The translations under genes and the position numbers were made by a program. Below, one piece after another: positions 42,928-52,454 of a DNA stretch of 64,000 bases. Under the pieces are notes generated by a model. The model saw nothing but the letters and a program-made list of their open reading frames with translations, was not told the origin of the DNA and did no database searches. The stretch covers positions 163,221-227,220 of the forward strand of contig NZ_FOVD01000008.1 in assembly GCF_900115055.1 (NCBI RefSeq), read 5' to 3'. The first letter of the stretch is position 1. Every line of letters begins with the position of its first letter. Source of the stretch: Chryseobacterium oleae. Its GTDB lineage: Bacteria > Bacteroidota > Bacteroidia > Flavobacteriales > Weeksellaceae.

Positions 42928-43688
42928 AAACACTCCTATTTATCGCAGCTTTTCTTATGTCGGGTCTGACGGTTTCTGCGGCAGAGACCAAGATCATGAT
43001 CAGGGCAAAAGCAAGAGATGCAAAATTTATCGGAAGCTCTTTGGGAGGCGCCCATATTATTGTCCGGAATAAAGTCAATCAGCAGATTTTAGCTGAAGGA
43101 AATACCACCGGAAGTACCGGAAATACAGATCTGATCATGAAAGGAGCCAAAACAAGGGGTACTTCCATCACTGATCCACAAACGGCAGGCTTTCTTGTGT
43201 CTTTAGATATTAATGAACCAACCTTTGTTAGTATTGAAGTAGTCTCTCCATTTAATAATAAGCAGGCGCAGGCTACTGTAACTACCGAGCTATGGCTGAT
43301 TCCCGGAAAACATATTCTGGGTGACGGGATTATTTTAGAAATCCCAGGATTTATCATTGATATCCTGAAACCGAGAACCCATCAGTATATTTCATTAAAC
43401 AGCATTAAAGGAAAACCCTTTCCGTTTCAGGCCAATATCGTCATGATGTGTGGCTGTGTTATTGATAAAAATGGTGTCTGGAACTCCGACGAAATTGAAG
43501 TCAAAGGAATTCTTAAAAAAGACGGCCAATATATCAAAGATGTTACTTTATCACTAGTCTCTACCAATCTGTTTGAAGGAAGTGACCTGTTAAATACGCC
43601 CGGAAATTATGAACTTACTGTATATGCTTATCATGAGAAATCAGGCAACACAGGCGTAGATAAGGTCAATTATGTTGTGTACGAATAA
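42924..43688 (+). CDS. Secreted hypothetical protein coupled to MarR
   Basis: A 254-residue protein with a clear signal peptide (KTLLFIAAFLMSGLTVSAAE) and no lipobox or sorting domain, so it is probably periplasmic. The mature part begins with TKIMIRAKARDAKFIGSS, which looks like a beta-sandwich module (GGAHIIVRNKVNQQILAEG) of the carboxypeptidase-regulatory type, and contains a C-G-C pair (MMCGCVIDKNGVW) and a final Ig-like part (NYELTVYAYHEKSGNTG). I do not recognise the family. The ATGA overlap with the MarR stop makes co-expression certain if the regulator is expressed. The convergent sigma factor gene ends 9 bp away. Confidence 0.72.
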   Translation: MKTLLFIAAFLMSGLTVSAAETKIMIRAKARDAKFIGSSLGGAHIIVRNKVNQQILAEGNTTGSTGNTDLIMKGAKTRGTSITDPQTAGFLVSLDINEPTFVSIEVVSPFNNKQAQATVTTELWLIPGKHILGDGIILEIPGFIIDILKPRTHQYISLNSIKGKPFPFQANIVMMCGCVIDKNGVWNSDEIEVKGILKKDGQYIKDVTLSLVSTNLFEGSDLLNTPGNYELTVYAYHEKSGNTGVDKVNYVVYE

Positions 43689-43697
43689 CCGATCCTA

Positions 43698-44324
43698 TTA
43701 ATACGTCGTCAGAATTTCCATCAACATTAGGATAGATACCAGTTTTTTAGAAGACTGGTATTCCGGGTTCAGCTGATCCCTTATTTCCCCTAAAGCTTTG
43801 CTTAATTTATTGCTTACGGTTTTGTTGCTTATTCCCAGAGCTTCTGCCGTTTCGTCAACAGACATATTTCTTCTGATTCTCATGTCATACACACTTTGCT
43901 CCGTACTGGGAAGCTGTGAAACGACCTCATCGATCATCAATAATAAAGCAGAGATCTCATTTTCCTCCAGAATCTCAAAATATTCCGTGTCCGATATATC
44001 GATCTCACCGGTAGGATCATACTCATCTATGCTAATGGTAGACGGTACCTTTTTAGAGCTGTTATAATGATCAATAATTCTGTAATGAAGATAGCGGAGC
44101 AGGTAGCCTTTGGCACTTTCTGATTCATCGGTCTGTATGGCAGCGGTATCTTCAAGGATCTTGATCCAGAGGTTCTGCAGCAGTTCCTCAGACATCTCCT
44201 TATCTCTCGTTCTCGTGAAAACAAAACGGTAAAGACTATCCCAATACCGCTCGTAAAGCAGCATGAATGCAGGACGGTCGCCTGATTTTATTTTCTTTAA
44301 TATCGTATAGTCTGTTGGTTTCAT
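43698..44324 (-). CDS. ECF RNA polymerase sigma factor (FecI-like)
   Basis: A 208-residue sigma-70 family protein of the extracytoplasmic type. Region 2 is RPAFMLLYERYWDSLYRFVFTR with the ELLQNLWIKILED helix, and region 4 is LPSTEQSVYDMRIRRNMSVDETAEALGISNKTVSNKLSKALGEIR with a normal HTH. A FecR-like anti-sigma gene and a FecA-like receptor are encoded divergently next to it, so it probably directs transcription of that surface island when the receptor signals. Reverse-strand TAATTTTG (44342-44335) is 10 bp before the ATG, implying a very short leader. Confidence 0.92.
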   Translation of the reverse strand: MKPTDYTILKKIKSGDRPAFMLLYERYWDSLYRFVFTRTRDKEMSEELLQNLWIKILEDTAAIQTDESESAKGYLLRYLHYRIIDHYNSSKKVPSTISIDEYDPTGEIDISDTEYFEILEENEISALLLMIDEVVSQLPSTEQSVYDMRIRRNMSVDETAEALGISNKTVSNKLSKALGEIRDQLNPEYQSSKKLVSILMLMEILTTY

Positions 44325-44334
44325 ATCGTTACCG

Positions 44335-44342
44335 CAAAATTA
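44335..44342 (-). promoter_or_regulatory. Predicted -7 box of the sigma factor gene
   Basis: Reverse-strand TAATTTTG matches TAnnTTTG; the transcript would begin only a few bases before the ATG at 44324. No -33 partner is evident. Confidence 0.35.
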
Positions 44343-44554
44343 CCTAAAGGAAAATTAACTTTTTATGAACTTTGGGGATCCTAAGATTAATTATTTCTGA
44401 AAAATATCCCTTAAATGTGAATCAAATGTTGAGAAAATAAATAAATGGCTTAAAATTATTAACAAGCTGGTTTTAATGTGAATACAATATTAAGAACGGC
44501 CTGGGGAAGTTTTTCATTTTCACAGTCTTATAGATAGAAGTATCTGTGAATACC

Positions 44555-45514
44555 ATGAAATATTTTATGAAAAGCCAAAAATATAAAAATACTGCCGCCT
44601 TCGTTTTTAAGCTCTGGCAGAGGGAAGTTTCCGAAGAAAAAATCTCAGAAAAAGAAGATGAATTATTAAGTCAATGGAAAAACCAGTCAGAAAGAGATCT
44701 TGATGAGATCCATATGAAAGAATCTAAAGAAAGAGTCTTGTCTGCGCTGGAACTTTATTTTATCAAACCGGTAAAAACGACCCCGATCTATCCATTAAAA
44801 AAATACGCTTATACCGCTGCTGCCGCAGTGATACTTCTGTTGTCAGTTGGAGGAATCCTTACCTATACTACTTTCTTTAAGCCGGATACTTATACTGCAG
44901 AAACCGGAAACCGGAAAGTCTTTCTGGCAGACGGTTCTGTAGTTACATTACTGAAAGGGGCCGAACTTACGGTAGACCAGTCATTCCCTGCTTCCACGAG
45001 AATTGTGGATTTGAAAGGAGATGCCATTTTTTCCGTGGCGAAATCAAAAACACATCCGTTTATTGTTCGTGCAGACGGTTTCAGTACCAAAGTATTGGGA
45101 ACTGTTTTTAAAATCTCTCAGTCCGGGAAAGATAAATCTGTACACCTTTACGAAGGAAAAGTGGCTGTATCCTCAGTAGGAACAGAAGTTTCTTACCTGA
45201 AGCCTAATCAGAAATGGACGAATTTCGGGATCCCTCATACCGCTGCGGTATTATCATTAACCACAGAAAAAAAATCCGGAATGCAGAACGCAAAATTATT
45301 GTCACTGAGCTTCAACGATGTTTCATTTAAAGAAGTAGCGGATGTCATGCAGGCTAACTATAAAATTAAGATTGTGTACCCGAAAGAAACGGCAGAGAAA
45401 AGAATCACAGCAGATTTTACAGGCGGTACAGCAGATGAAAATATGGAAGCACTGGCCTTTATACTGGGACTGGAAGTGCATAAAGAAGATCATATCTACA
45501 CCTTAAAAAAATAA
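44555..45514 (+). CDS. FecR family anti-sigma factor
   Basis: A 319-residue protein from the ATG at 44555 (a GTG three codons earlier and an ATG four codons later are alternatives). The cytoplasmic N-terminal part (about 1-85) would hold the sigma factor; one membrane helix follows (YTAAAAVILLLSVGGILTY). The periplasmic FecR domain is recognised by GNRKVFLADGSVVTLLKGAELTVD and FIVRADGFSTKVLGTVFKI, and the C-terminal DUF4974 domain by LSFNDVSFKEVADVMQANY. It transmits the state of the TonB receptor to the ECF sigma factor. The receptor gene follows after 58 bp on the same strand; the sigma gene lies opposite, across 230 bp. Confidence 0.92.
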   Translation: MKYFMKSQKYKNTAAFVFKLWQREVSEEKISEKEDELLSQWKNQSERDLDEIHMKESKERVLSALELYFIKPVKTTPIYPLKKYAYTAAAAVILLLSVGGILTYTTFFKPDTYTAETGNRKVFLADGSVVTLLKGAELTVDQSFPASTRIVDLKGDAIFSVAKSKTHPFIVRADGFSTKVLGTVFKISQSGKDKSVHLYEGKVAVSSVGTEVSYLKPNQKWTNFGIPHTAAVLSLTTEKKSGMQNAKLLSLSFNDVSFKEVADVMQANYKIKIVYPKETAEKRITADFTGGTADENMEALAFILGLEVHKEDHIYTLKK

Positions 45515-45572
45515 AATTATCCTACAGAATTAACCCTACAAAATAAAACTTTTAATAAGAGAACTTGAACAT

Positions 45573-48500
45573 ATGAAAAGATTGAAATGCGGTCTTACCG
45601 TTGCGGCAGTATTTTTTACGGTAGCAGCCGAAGCACAGGAACTGGTCCAGAAAGTATCATTCGCTGTCCCGGCAAGCAGACCTCTCATTGAGGTACTGGA
45701 AGATTTTGCCGGAAAAACGGGAATGAGGCTGGCCTATTCTAAAATGGATATTAAGGAACTGAAAGTGAAAGGCGTAAAATGTGAAAATACTTCTGTAAAT
45801 AACTGTCTTAAAGATATTACAAACGGGCTTCCGGTAGCATTCCGCCTTCGTGGAGACCTGATTTCAATAAAATATGAAGGAAACGGCATCTCGGTAACAG
45901 GAGATGGAAAAATTTCAGGAAAAATAGTGGATGAGGTGGGAAATCCGGTTGCCGGAGCTGAAGTTACGGTAGCAAAAAAGACCATCTTAACGGATAACAA
46001 CGGTGATTTTGTTGTAGATGTTCCTTCTGGAGTTTATACCCTTACTGTAAAAGCTTCAAAATACAGCCCATTGAGGGTAGAAAAGCTTTCAGTGAATACC
46101 AATGAAACCAGTACGGTATCATTTGCGATGAAGCAGGCATCAGATAAAATAACAGATATTAAAGAAGTCGTTCTTACGGCCACCCGAAAAGCAGATACTC
46201 AGGCAGGTCTATTGGCTCAACAGAAAAAAGCAGCTCAGATGAGTGACGGAATCTCTGCCGAACAGATTGCAAAAACGCCTGATAATGACGTTGGAGGAAC
46301 ATTGAAAAGAGTAACCGGAATTACGACGATCGACAACAAATATGTAGTGGTACGTTCCATGGGAGAGCGTTGGAATACAGCCGCAATGGATGGAATCAAT
46401 CTTCCGAGTACTGAAGCTTATAACCAGAACTTTTCATTTGATATTATTCCCACATCGATGGTGGAAAGTATCGTAGTGAGCAAAACGGCAACGCCGGATA
46501 TGAATGCCAGTTTTGCAGGCGGTTATGTAGAAGTAAGAACCAAAGATATTCCCAATGAAAACTTTACAACGGTAAGTGTAGGAACTTCCTATAATGATCA
46601 GTCGGCGTTCAAAGAATTTCTGACCCGAAAGCAGGGAAAATATGATTATTTCGGCTATGATGACGGTACAAGAGATTTTCCTAAAGGCCTTGAACCAACG
46701 GACTGGAACAATCCATTATTTTTTGAACAGTCGAAAAGATTTACCAATGACAACTTCAGCACCTTCAAAACGAAAGCGGATATGGGATCCAATCTGCAGT
46801 TGGCACTGGGAAGAACTTTTACCCTTAAGAATAACAACAAGTGGGGATTTGCCGGAGCGTTTACGGTAAGAAACGAGCAGAATACACTGGATATTGACCA
46901 TACGGGAAGAGGAAACTGGCTGGATACCACAGCACCTTATGATCCTAACTGGCAGGCGAATGGAACAGATCCTATCGTATTTTATAATTTTAAAAACAAA
47001 GGAGCTTCCTATAACTATAATTCCACGCTGGCAGGAATGTTGAATTTCGGATTACAGCTGGGGAAAAACAGAATTTCCTTCCGTAATTCATACACCCATA
47101 TCTATGATAATACACTGACAAGAGTGACGGGCTGGAACGAATATACAGGAGGAAGCGGAATGGCCGCCAATGCGGAAGCATCCTACAATTATTTCTACAA
47201 CGGGATTATTCCCAATAATGATCCTGCACAGATCAAAGCTCTGGACAAACCGTATACTGACAATACCAATTATCCTATTTATCAGACGCTTTTGCAGAAT
47301 AAGCTGGAAGGAAATCACAAAATCGGAAATGTAGATATCAACTGGTTTGCTGCAAGAACAGGCGTGAAATCTGATACCAAAGACTACACACAGTATCTGA
47401 GCCAATACGATTTCGTGGGGAGTGAGATTCTTACCTATCATATGGTATACAACTCAGCATCTAATTTTTACAGAGGATATATCGCCAATAAAGAAACGGA
47501 TTATAACTACGGAACTTCCCTGAAATGGAATTTAGATACGGGAAATTTTAAAACCGACATTAAAGCAGGTTACGCCGGGGTGATAAAGAATAATACCAAC
47601 CAACAGCAGAAATTCTTTCTTAGGGTGGATGAAAACAGGGATGTTCCCAGCAGTGAAAAAGGATTCATGTCGTTGTATGGTTCTTTGCATCAATGGTTTG
47701 ACGGTTCTAAATATGTTCCGGGAGGAATTGGCTGGCAAACAAAACCGATGTACAAAAATGACAAGTATGAAGGGAAGGTAACCCAAAATGCATTTTATGT
47801 CATGTTTGACAACAGATGGAAGAATCAATTCAGATTGGTTTGGGGAGTTCGTGCGGAATATTTTAAGTATGACCTTATTTCTCAGCAAATGGACGATTCG
47901 GATAATCAAAACGTTAAAAAAGCGCCTATTGATGATAAGGCATGGCAGTGGATGCCCTCTGTCAATTTTACCTACAGTCCTACCAATAAGATCAATGTAA
48001 GGTTGGCTTATAATAAAACCGTAATTCGTCCTCAGTTTAATGAAAGAACAGGGTTGCCATATTTTGATCCGGTAGCCAACGGTTTGATCTATAATACAGA
48101 AATGACCTCATCAGTAGTCAATAACTATGATTTTAAATTTGAATGGTTTCCCGGTCTGGGAGAAATATTTTCTGCCGGATTGTATTATAAGGATATCGAC
48201 AGGCCTATTGAGCGTGAAGGCCGCCTCTCAAATGAAGGAAACCTCTTTCTGTACAATGGGAACTCTAAGAATGCAAAGCTGAAAGGATTAGAAGTGGAGG
48301 TAAGGAAAAATCTCGGATTTATTGCCGAAGGATCTCTGCTGGAAAAACTTTTTGTAAGTGGAAACTTCACCTACAATACTACAAAGGTAATCGCTTTTAA
48401 AGATCAGTATAAAACAGGGGAGAACGGTGAAACATATGAAGTGGAGAGACCATTATACGGACAGACTCCTTATGCCTATAATTTAGGGATGACCTACGAC

Positions 48501-48881
48501 GGAAGCCGTTTTGGTGCCAGTTTTTTATACAACGCCAAGGGTGATCAGTATATCACAGTAGGTTATGATTATAACGGAGAGGAAATACAGCGTCCTTATG
48601 CAGTAGCAGATGCCCAGCTTTCCTATAAATTCTTAAGAAACAGAAATCTCGAAGTTAAATTCAATGTAAGAAACCTTTTCAACAGGGTGAAGGAGTTTTA
48701 TAACAATTTCAATTCTTATTCAGTGCCCAACGGATCTGGAGGAAGTACCATATCAACGGATCGTGAGGCGTGGCAGCTTCTTCCGGGAGCTACAGACAAA
48801 TATGACAAGAATATCGATAAGATCACATTCCGTGCTTACAGCGGAAGGATATTCGGACTAAGTGTGAACTATACGTTTTAA
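45573..48881 (+). CDS. TonB-dependent receptor with signalling (STN) domain
   Basis: An 1,102-residue outer-membrane receptor. It has a signal peptide (LTVAAVFFTVAAEAQ), an N-terminal secretin/TonB short domain (about 30-110, RPLIEVLEDFAGKTGMRLAYS), a carboxypeptidase-like beta-sandwich (about 118-195, ISGKIVDEVGNPVAGAEVTV), a plug domain (about 225-325, ISAEQIAKTPDNDVGGTLKRV ... GGYVEVRTKDIP) and a 22-strand-type barrel ending in a terminal Phe (GLSVNYTF). The STN domain is what contacts FecR, so this is a FecA-type transducing receptor. It is not SusC-like in its partners: no SusD gene follows. The ligand is unknown; siderophores, haem, or peptides are possible. Confidence 0.93.
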   Translation: MKRLKCGLTVAAVFFTVAAEAQELVQKVSFAVPASRPLIEVLEDFAGKTGMRLAYSKMDIKELKVKGVKCENTSVNNCLKDITNGLPVAFRLRGDLISIKYEGNGISVTGDGKISGKIVDEVGNPVAGAEVTVAKKTILTDNNGDFVVDVPSGVYTLTVKASKYSPLRVEKLSVNTNETSTVSFAMKQASDKITDIKEVVLTATRKADTQAGLLAQQKKAAQMSDGISAEQIAKTPDNDVGGTLKRVTGITTIDNKYVVVRSMGERWNTAAMDGINLPSTEAYNQNFSFDIIPTSMVESIVVSKTATPDMNASFAGGYVEVRTKDIPNENFTTVSVGTSYNDQSAFKEFLTRKQGKYDYFGYDDGTRDFPKGLEPTDWNNPLFFEQSKRFTNDNFSTFKTKADMGSNLQLALGRTFTLKNNNKWGFAGAFTVRNEQNTLDIDHTGRGNWLDTTAPYDPNWQANGTDPIVFYNFKNKGASYNYNSTLAGMLNFGLQLGKNRISFRNSYTHIYDNTLTRVTGWNEYTGGSGMAANAEASYNYFYNGIIPNNDPAQIKALDKPYTDNTNYPIYQTLLQNKLEGNHKIGNVDINWFAARTGVKSDTKDYTQYLSQYDFVGSEILTYHMVYNSASNFYRGYIANKETDYNYGTSLKWNLDTGNFKTDIKAGYAGVIKNNTNQQQKFFLRVDENRDVPSSEKGFMSLYGSLHQWFDGSKYVPGGIGWQTKPMYKNDKYEGKVTQNAFYVMFDNRWKNQFRLVWGVRAEYFKYDLISQQMDDSDNQNVKKAPIDDKAWQWMPSVNFTYSPTNKINVRLAYNKTVIRPQFNERTGLPYFDPVANGLIYNTEMTSSVVNNYDFKFEWFPGLGEIFSAGLYYKDIDRPIEREGRLSNEGNLFLYNGNSKNAKLKGLEVEVRKNLGFIAEGSLLEKLFVSGNFTYNTTKVIAFKDQYKTGENGETYEVERPLYGQTPYAYNLGMTYDGSRFGASFLYNAKGDQYITVGYDYNGEEIQRPYAVADAQLSYKFLRNRNLEVKFNVRNLFNRVKEFYNNFNSYSVPNGSGGSTISTDREAWQLLPGATDKYDKNIDKITFRAYSGRIFGLSVNYTF

Positions 48882-49180
48882 AAGATTATAAAGAACAGAA
48901 TAAAAGAGCTCATTGATGTAATGCACAGGTTTTCGGAAACCTGAAGACGATCCGGATCAATACTGATGATGCGCACAGCAGTACAGGATCAGACAAAAAC
49001 CGGCCGCTGCTATTTTTTCCCGGACAGCAGCGGATAAGCAGGGAAACCCGGCAGGACAGCTCCTCCTGAAATGCAGGGTAATCATACAACCAAATCGCAG
49101 GAATATAGAGGCGGATGTTCCTAAATATTAAAAATTCGGTCATAAAAATAATATGAACGGGTCTACTAAAAATTATAACA
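48882..49180. other. GC-rich structured intergenic region
   Basis: Noncoding 299 bp between the receptor and the lipoprotein gene, visibly richer in GC than its surroundings. It holds the hairpins CAGGTTT-TCGG-AAACCTG (48926-48943) and CCGCTGCT-N14-AGCAGCGG (49004-49033). Neither has a T tract, so they are not standard terminators. They could shape a leader of the lipoprotein mRNA or mark a processing site. Confidence 0.45.
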
Positions 49181-50494
49181 ATGAAAAAACTAACTTTAAT
49201 TGCTTTTGCAGCATTATCTCTTACTGCTTGTCAAAATGATAACCTTGCAGATTCTTCTACTCCTTTTGAAATGAAGCCTGCTTCTGCTGAGTATCTTACA
49301 GCTTCTTCTCTTCCTGTAACTACTGTAAGCGGTGATATTGTTTCAGATACAGAATGGAGTGGTGTTGTAGAACTTGACGGTATCGTAACTGTGAAGAACG
49401 GTGCTAAATTAACTATTCTGCCAGGAACTTTCATTAAGGCAAAACCAAACACATCCAATACCGCTACAGGAGTTTTAGTAATCTCTAAAACAGGTAAAAT
49501 CAATGCTACCGGTACAGAATCTCAGCCGATTATTTTTACAAGTTATAAACTGTTAGACGGAGACGAAAACACAACGGCTGCTCCTGGAGATTTCGGTGGG
49601 GTGATTGTTTTAGGTAATGCACCTACCAATACACCTGATACTAAGACGATTGAAGGATTAACAGGTTCAGATTTTTATTACGGAGGTTCCGATGCAGCTC
49701 ACAACGGAGGTACATTGAAATATGTTCGTATTGAATTTGCAGGATTCGATCTTTTAGCGCCTAACTCAGGAAATGAGATCAACGGTCTTACTTTAGGAGG
49801 TGTTGGAAACGGTACTACTTTAGATCATATCCAGGTTTCTTATGGTAAAGATGACTCTTTCGAATTCTTCGGAGGTACAGTAAATGCTTCTAACCTTGTT
49901 TCTTTTGCTGCAGATGATGACAACTTTGACTTTGACAACGGGTACACAGGAACAATTACCAACGCACTTGCTTTAGCAGATACAAACTCTACCCACAGTT
50001 TAAGTGGTGGTGTTTCTGATACTAACGGTATTGAGCTGGATAATAACGCAACAGGTACTGCTACAACATTGATCACCAATCCGGTAATCAACAATCTGAC
50101 AATTGTAGGATCTCGTACTAATGTGTTATATACTACAGGTACACCATCAGGATCTTATTATGAAAATGGTATCCACATCAGAAGAAACGGAAAATTAACA
50201 TTGAACAACGCCGTAGTTACAGGATATCCTGTTGGAATTAAAGTAGAAGGTACAGGTTCTGAACTTACTTCAGCTTCTAACCTAAGCTCGATCCAGGTAC
50301 ACGGATTTACAACTTCTGTTACAGGTGCAGGTACATCAGGAATTCCTGCTGCCAACCTATTAACAGGAACTACCGCTTCATCTTGGGGGATGAGCCAGCC
50401 GTTCTTCAACGAAGGACCATGGAACGTATCTCCTAGAAATAGCGGAAACTTCCAGGGAACATGGACTAAATATGACTTCTCTATTGTAGAATAA
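49181..50494 (+). CDS. Surface lipoprotein with beta-helix-like repeats
   Basis: A 437-residue lipoprotein (lipobox SLTAC, C17). After a linker the chain shows the signature of a family often encoded beside TonB receptors in Bacteroidota: VVELDGIVTVKNGAKLTILPGTFIKA, then GDFGGVIVLGNAP, YYGGSDAAHNGGTLKYVRIEFAG and DSFEFFGGTVNASNLVSFAADDD. Repeating short strands with Asn/Gly/Thr turns suggest a right-handed beta-helix. It likely sits on the outer membrane near the receptor and helps to bind or process its substrate, but no enzyme motif is visible. A terminator follows, so the upstream FecR-receptor-lipoprotein set may form one unit. Confidence 0.78.
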   Translation: MKKLTLIAFAALSLTACQNDNLADSSTPFEMKPASAEYLTASSLPVTTVSGDIVSDTEWSGVVELDGIVTVKNGAKLTILPGTFIKAKPNTSNTATGVLVISKTGKINATGTESQPIIFTSYKLLDGDENTTAAPGDFGGVIVLGNAPTNTPDTKTIEGLTGSDFYYGGSDAAHNGGTLKYVRIEFAGFDLLAPNSGNEINGLTLGGVGNGTTLDHIQVSYGKDDSFEFFGGTVNASNLVSFAADDDNFDFDNGYTGTITNALALADTNSTHSLSGGVSDTNGIELDNNATGTATTLITNPVINNLTIVGSRTNVLYTTGTPSGSYYENGIHIRRNGKLTLNNAVVTGYPVGIKVEGTGSELTSASNLSSIQVHGFTTSVTGAGTSGIPAANLLTGTTASSWGMSQPFFNEGPWNVSPRNSGNFQGTWTKYDFSIVE

Positions 50495-50504
50495 AACATT
50501 AAAT

Positions 50505-50542
50505 GCAGGGGAAGCTTCCCATGTCTTTCCCTGCTTTTTTTT
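50505..50542 (+). terminator. Intrinsic terminator after the surface lipoprotein gene
   Basis: GCAGGGGAAG / CTTTCCCTGC (one G-U pair) with a 10-nt loop, followed by eight T. Confidence 0.88.
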
Positions 50543-50563
50543 AAATCTCTAATAATCTGTATT

Positions 50564-51487
50564 ATGAAAAAACTATTTTTATTATCTATTGTATTGGTAT
50601 CTCAGGCTGCAGCAGCGCAGATTCAGGTATGGAGCAATTCTTTTAATACACCTGCTGATCTTCAGGGATGGACTACTCATGACCTTAACAACAACGGAAA
50701 CGGATGGGTACAGGGACAAAATATTTATTTAAACGGTACCGCTCTTACGTATGGAACTTCAGGAACGCTTCGCTATTCGACAAGTCTGGTTCCTTCAGGT
50801 ACAGTTCCAAGCCTTGCTACTGAAAACGACTGGATCATTTCTCCGCAGATCAATCTGGAAGGAGCATCCGGAACCATCAATCTGGCAGCGTATATAGGAA
50901 GACAGAGAACCACACACCTTAATTTCGGACGTGATGTGTATATTTATGTAAGCACCCCTCAGAAACCCGTTCCTACATTGGCAGACTTTCAGGCAATGAC
51001 TGTGGATGGAAGTGGAAATGATATTCCAAGTCCATACAGAATTATCGCAGGAACGCTCAGCAACCCTTTTCCAACTGATCTTACTCAGTTTAAAGAAAAC
51101 TTGATAGATATTTCTGCTTTTGCCGGTAAAAAGATCTACATCGCTTTATGGTCTAACAGAAAAACGACAGGAAACAATCTGCAGAATATTAACATCGATG
51201 AAATGGCGATTTATGCTTCAACATTTTTGGGAACTAAGGATCTAAAGAAGAAAGAAAATCTAACTAAAATAACGGAAAACCCGGTAAAGGAATTCCTTCA
51301 GCTTCAACTGAATCCAGACTTTAATGGAAATAAGACGGAGGTGAATATTTACAGTGTAGCCGGACAGAAAGTGCTTTCAGTACCTTATAACAAATCTGTG
51401 AATGTAGCATCACTACAGGCAGGAATGTACATCGCTGAAGTTTCTGACGGAAAAACAACGGAAAGACTGAAGTTTATTAAAAAATAA
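50564..51487 (+). CDS. Choice-of-anchor J protein with T9SS sorting domain
   Basis: A 307-residue secreted protein. After the signal peptide (KKLFLLSIVLVSQAAAAQ) comes a beta-sandwich with WSNSFNTPADLQGWTTHDLNN and ENDWIISPQINLEGASG, the pattern called choice-of-anchor J (cleaved adhesin type), including FAGKKIYIALWSNRK near residue 190. The last ~75 residues are a T9SS type A sorting domain (NPVKEFLQLQLNP ... LQAGMYIAEV). It is displayed or released by the type IX system and probably binds a carbohydrate or protein. It begins only 22 bp after the terminator T tract of the preceding gene, so partial read-through is a possible source of its transcript. Confidence 0.85.
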   Translation: MKKLFLLSIVLVSQAAAAQIQVWSNSFNTPADLQGWTTHDLNNNGNGWVQGQNIYLNGTALTYGTSGTLRYSTSLVPSGTVPSLATENDWIISPQINLEGASGTINLAAYIGRQRTTHLNFGRDVYIYVSTPQKPVPTLADFQAMTVDGSGNDIPSPYRIIAGTLSNPFPTDLTQFKENLIDISAFAGKKIYIALWSNRKTTGNNLQNINIDEMAIYASTFLGTKDLKKKENLTKITENPVKEFLQLQLNPDFNGNKTEVNIYSVAGQKVLSVPYNKSVNVASLQAGMYIAEVSDGKTTERLKFIKK

Positions 51488-51633
51488 TCACACAGCAGCT
51501 ATCCACCCACCTACAGAGCATTCTGCAGGAATTGACATGAAAACTTTAATCGGTCAAAAATGATTTGAAGCTTCCCCGCAGAGACTTTTTTTGACCATAA
51601 ACATATCTGACTTAGTTTTTTTATAATTATCCT

Positions 51634-51663
51634 ATTGTCCCGCTAGTCAACGGGCGGGGCAAT
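51634..51663. repeat. GC-rich hairpin before the lipoprotein gene
   Basis: ATTGTCCCGC (51634-51643) pairs with GCGGGGCAAT (51654-51663), 10 bp with one G-U pair and a 10-nt loop. There is no T tract. It stands out in AT-rich DNA 36 bp before the next ATG and could be a leader element. The rest of 51488-51698 shows nothing else. Confidence 0.45.
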
Positions 51664-51698
51664 ATTTCTAAGTCCGGTTATAATTTAAATTGATATAA

Positions 51699-52439
51699 AT
51701 GAATAAGTTCATTGCACTTTTATTTTTTACTCTATTGGTTTCCTGTGCAGACAGCAGCGTGATGCAGCCGTTTGATAAATCGCAGAAACCTGCTCAGGTT
51801 ACGATCAAAGGATATTCTAAACCGGACATTCTTCAGCTGAGACTGAACGGAACTCCGGTATCCATCAACGGAAGTACGTCTTACACCAATAAAATAGAAA
51901 CCAGAATTGATTTTGTCTTAGATGAAGGCGAAACAGACAGACTTGGAATCTACAACAATGAAACGGGCGCTGAGGTAGCCCATTATAATATGACCTACAA
52001 TAATATCGACGATTACAAAACCCTGAACTTTTTCAATCTTCCGGGGATTTTTCTTCAGGCTTCAGCCGTAAAACCACAGGTTAATCTGGGAAAAGTAGGA
52101 TTTGAATTCATTTTTCCAAACCTGGGTGAATATTCCGGAACCCCATTAGCCCATGTGAAAGGAATTCTGAGAAGAGAAAATGGAGTAGTGCTGGCAGAAT
52201 TTGACAACATCGGAAAGAAGAGCTTTACGGAGGTAAAAATATATAACTATTTCAGTAATACAGCTCCGGTTTATCTTGAATTGTATCAATCCGGAACTAC
52301 CACTCCTTATGTCGGATCTGAAATCATCAAAGTTAAAATAAAACAGGACATGGGAGCGAATCTGATCGTGATTCAGGAAAAAATGGAAAATGGTGTCTTT
52401 ACGGTCAAAGGAGATATCGATGTAGCAGATTATCTGTAA
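51699..52439 (+). CDS. Surface-island lipoprotein of unknown family
   Basis: A 246-residue lipoprotein (signal peptide ending in LLVSC, C16). The mature chain looks all-beta: AQVTIKGYSKPDILQLRLNG, TRIDFVLDEGETDRLGIYNN, LNFFNLPGIFLQ and VYLELYQSGTTTPYVG. No enzyme motif, calcium loop or known domain is recognisable. It lies between the T9SS anchor-J gene and an S41 lipoprotein gene, 15 bp before the latter, and is probably co-transcribed with it and with the small coiled-coil gene behind. A receptor-accessory or substrate-binding role on the cell surface is an inference from the context. Confidence 0.65.
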   Translation: MNKFIALLFFTLLVSCADSSVMQPFDKSQKPAQVTIKGYSKPDILQLRLNGTPVSINGSTSYTNKIETRIDFVLDEGETDRLGIYNNETGAEVAHYNMTYNNIDDYKTLNFFNLPGIFLQASAVKPQVNLGKVGFEFIFPNLGEYSGTPLAHVKGILRRENGVVLAEFDNIGKKSFTEVKIYNYFSNTAPVYLELYQSGTTTPYVGSEIIKVKIKQDMGANLIVIQEKMENGVFTVKGDIDVADYL

Positions 52440-52454
52440 TACCAGCCCGTCTCT

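Noticed and set aside
48910..49143. Reverse frame of 77 codons between receptor and lipoprotein genes
   Set aside because: No family signature, no promoter or start context, and its content is accounted for by GC-rich hairpins.
45573..50494. Polysaccharide utilisation locus (SusC/SusD)
   Set aside because: The receptor has an STN domain and FecR partner, the following lipoprotein is beta-helix-like and not SusD-like, and no glycoside hydrolase is present.
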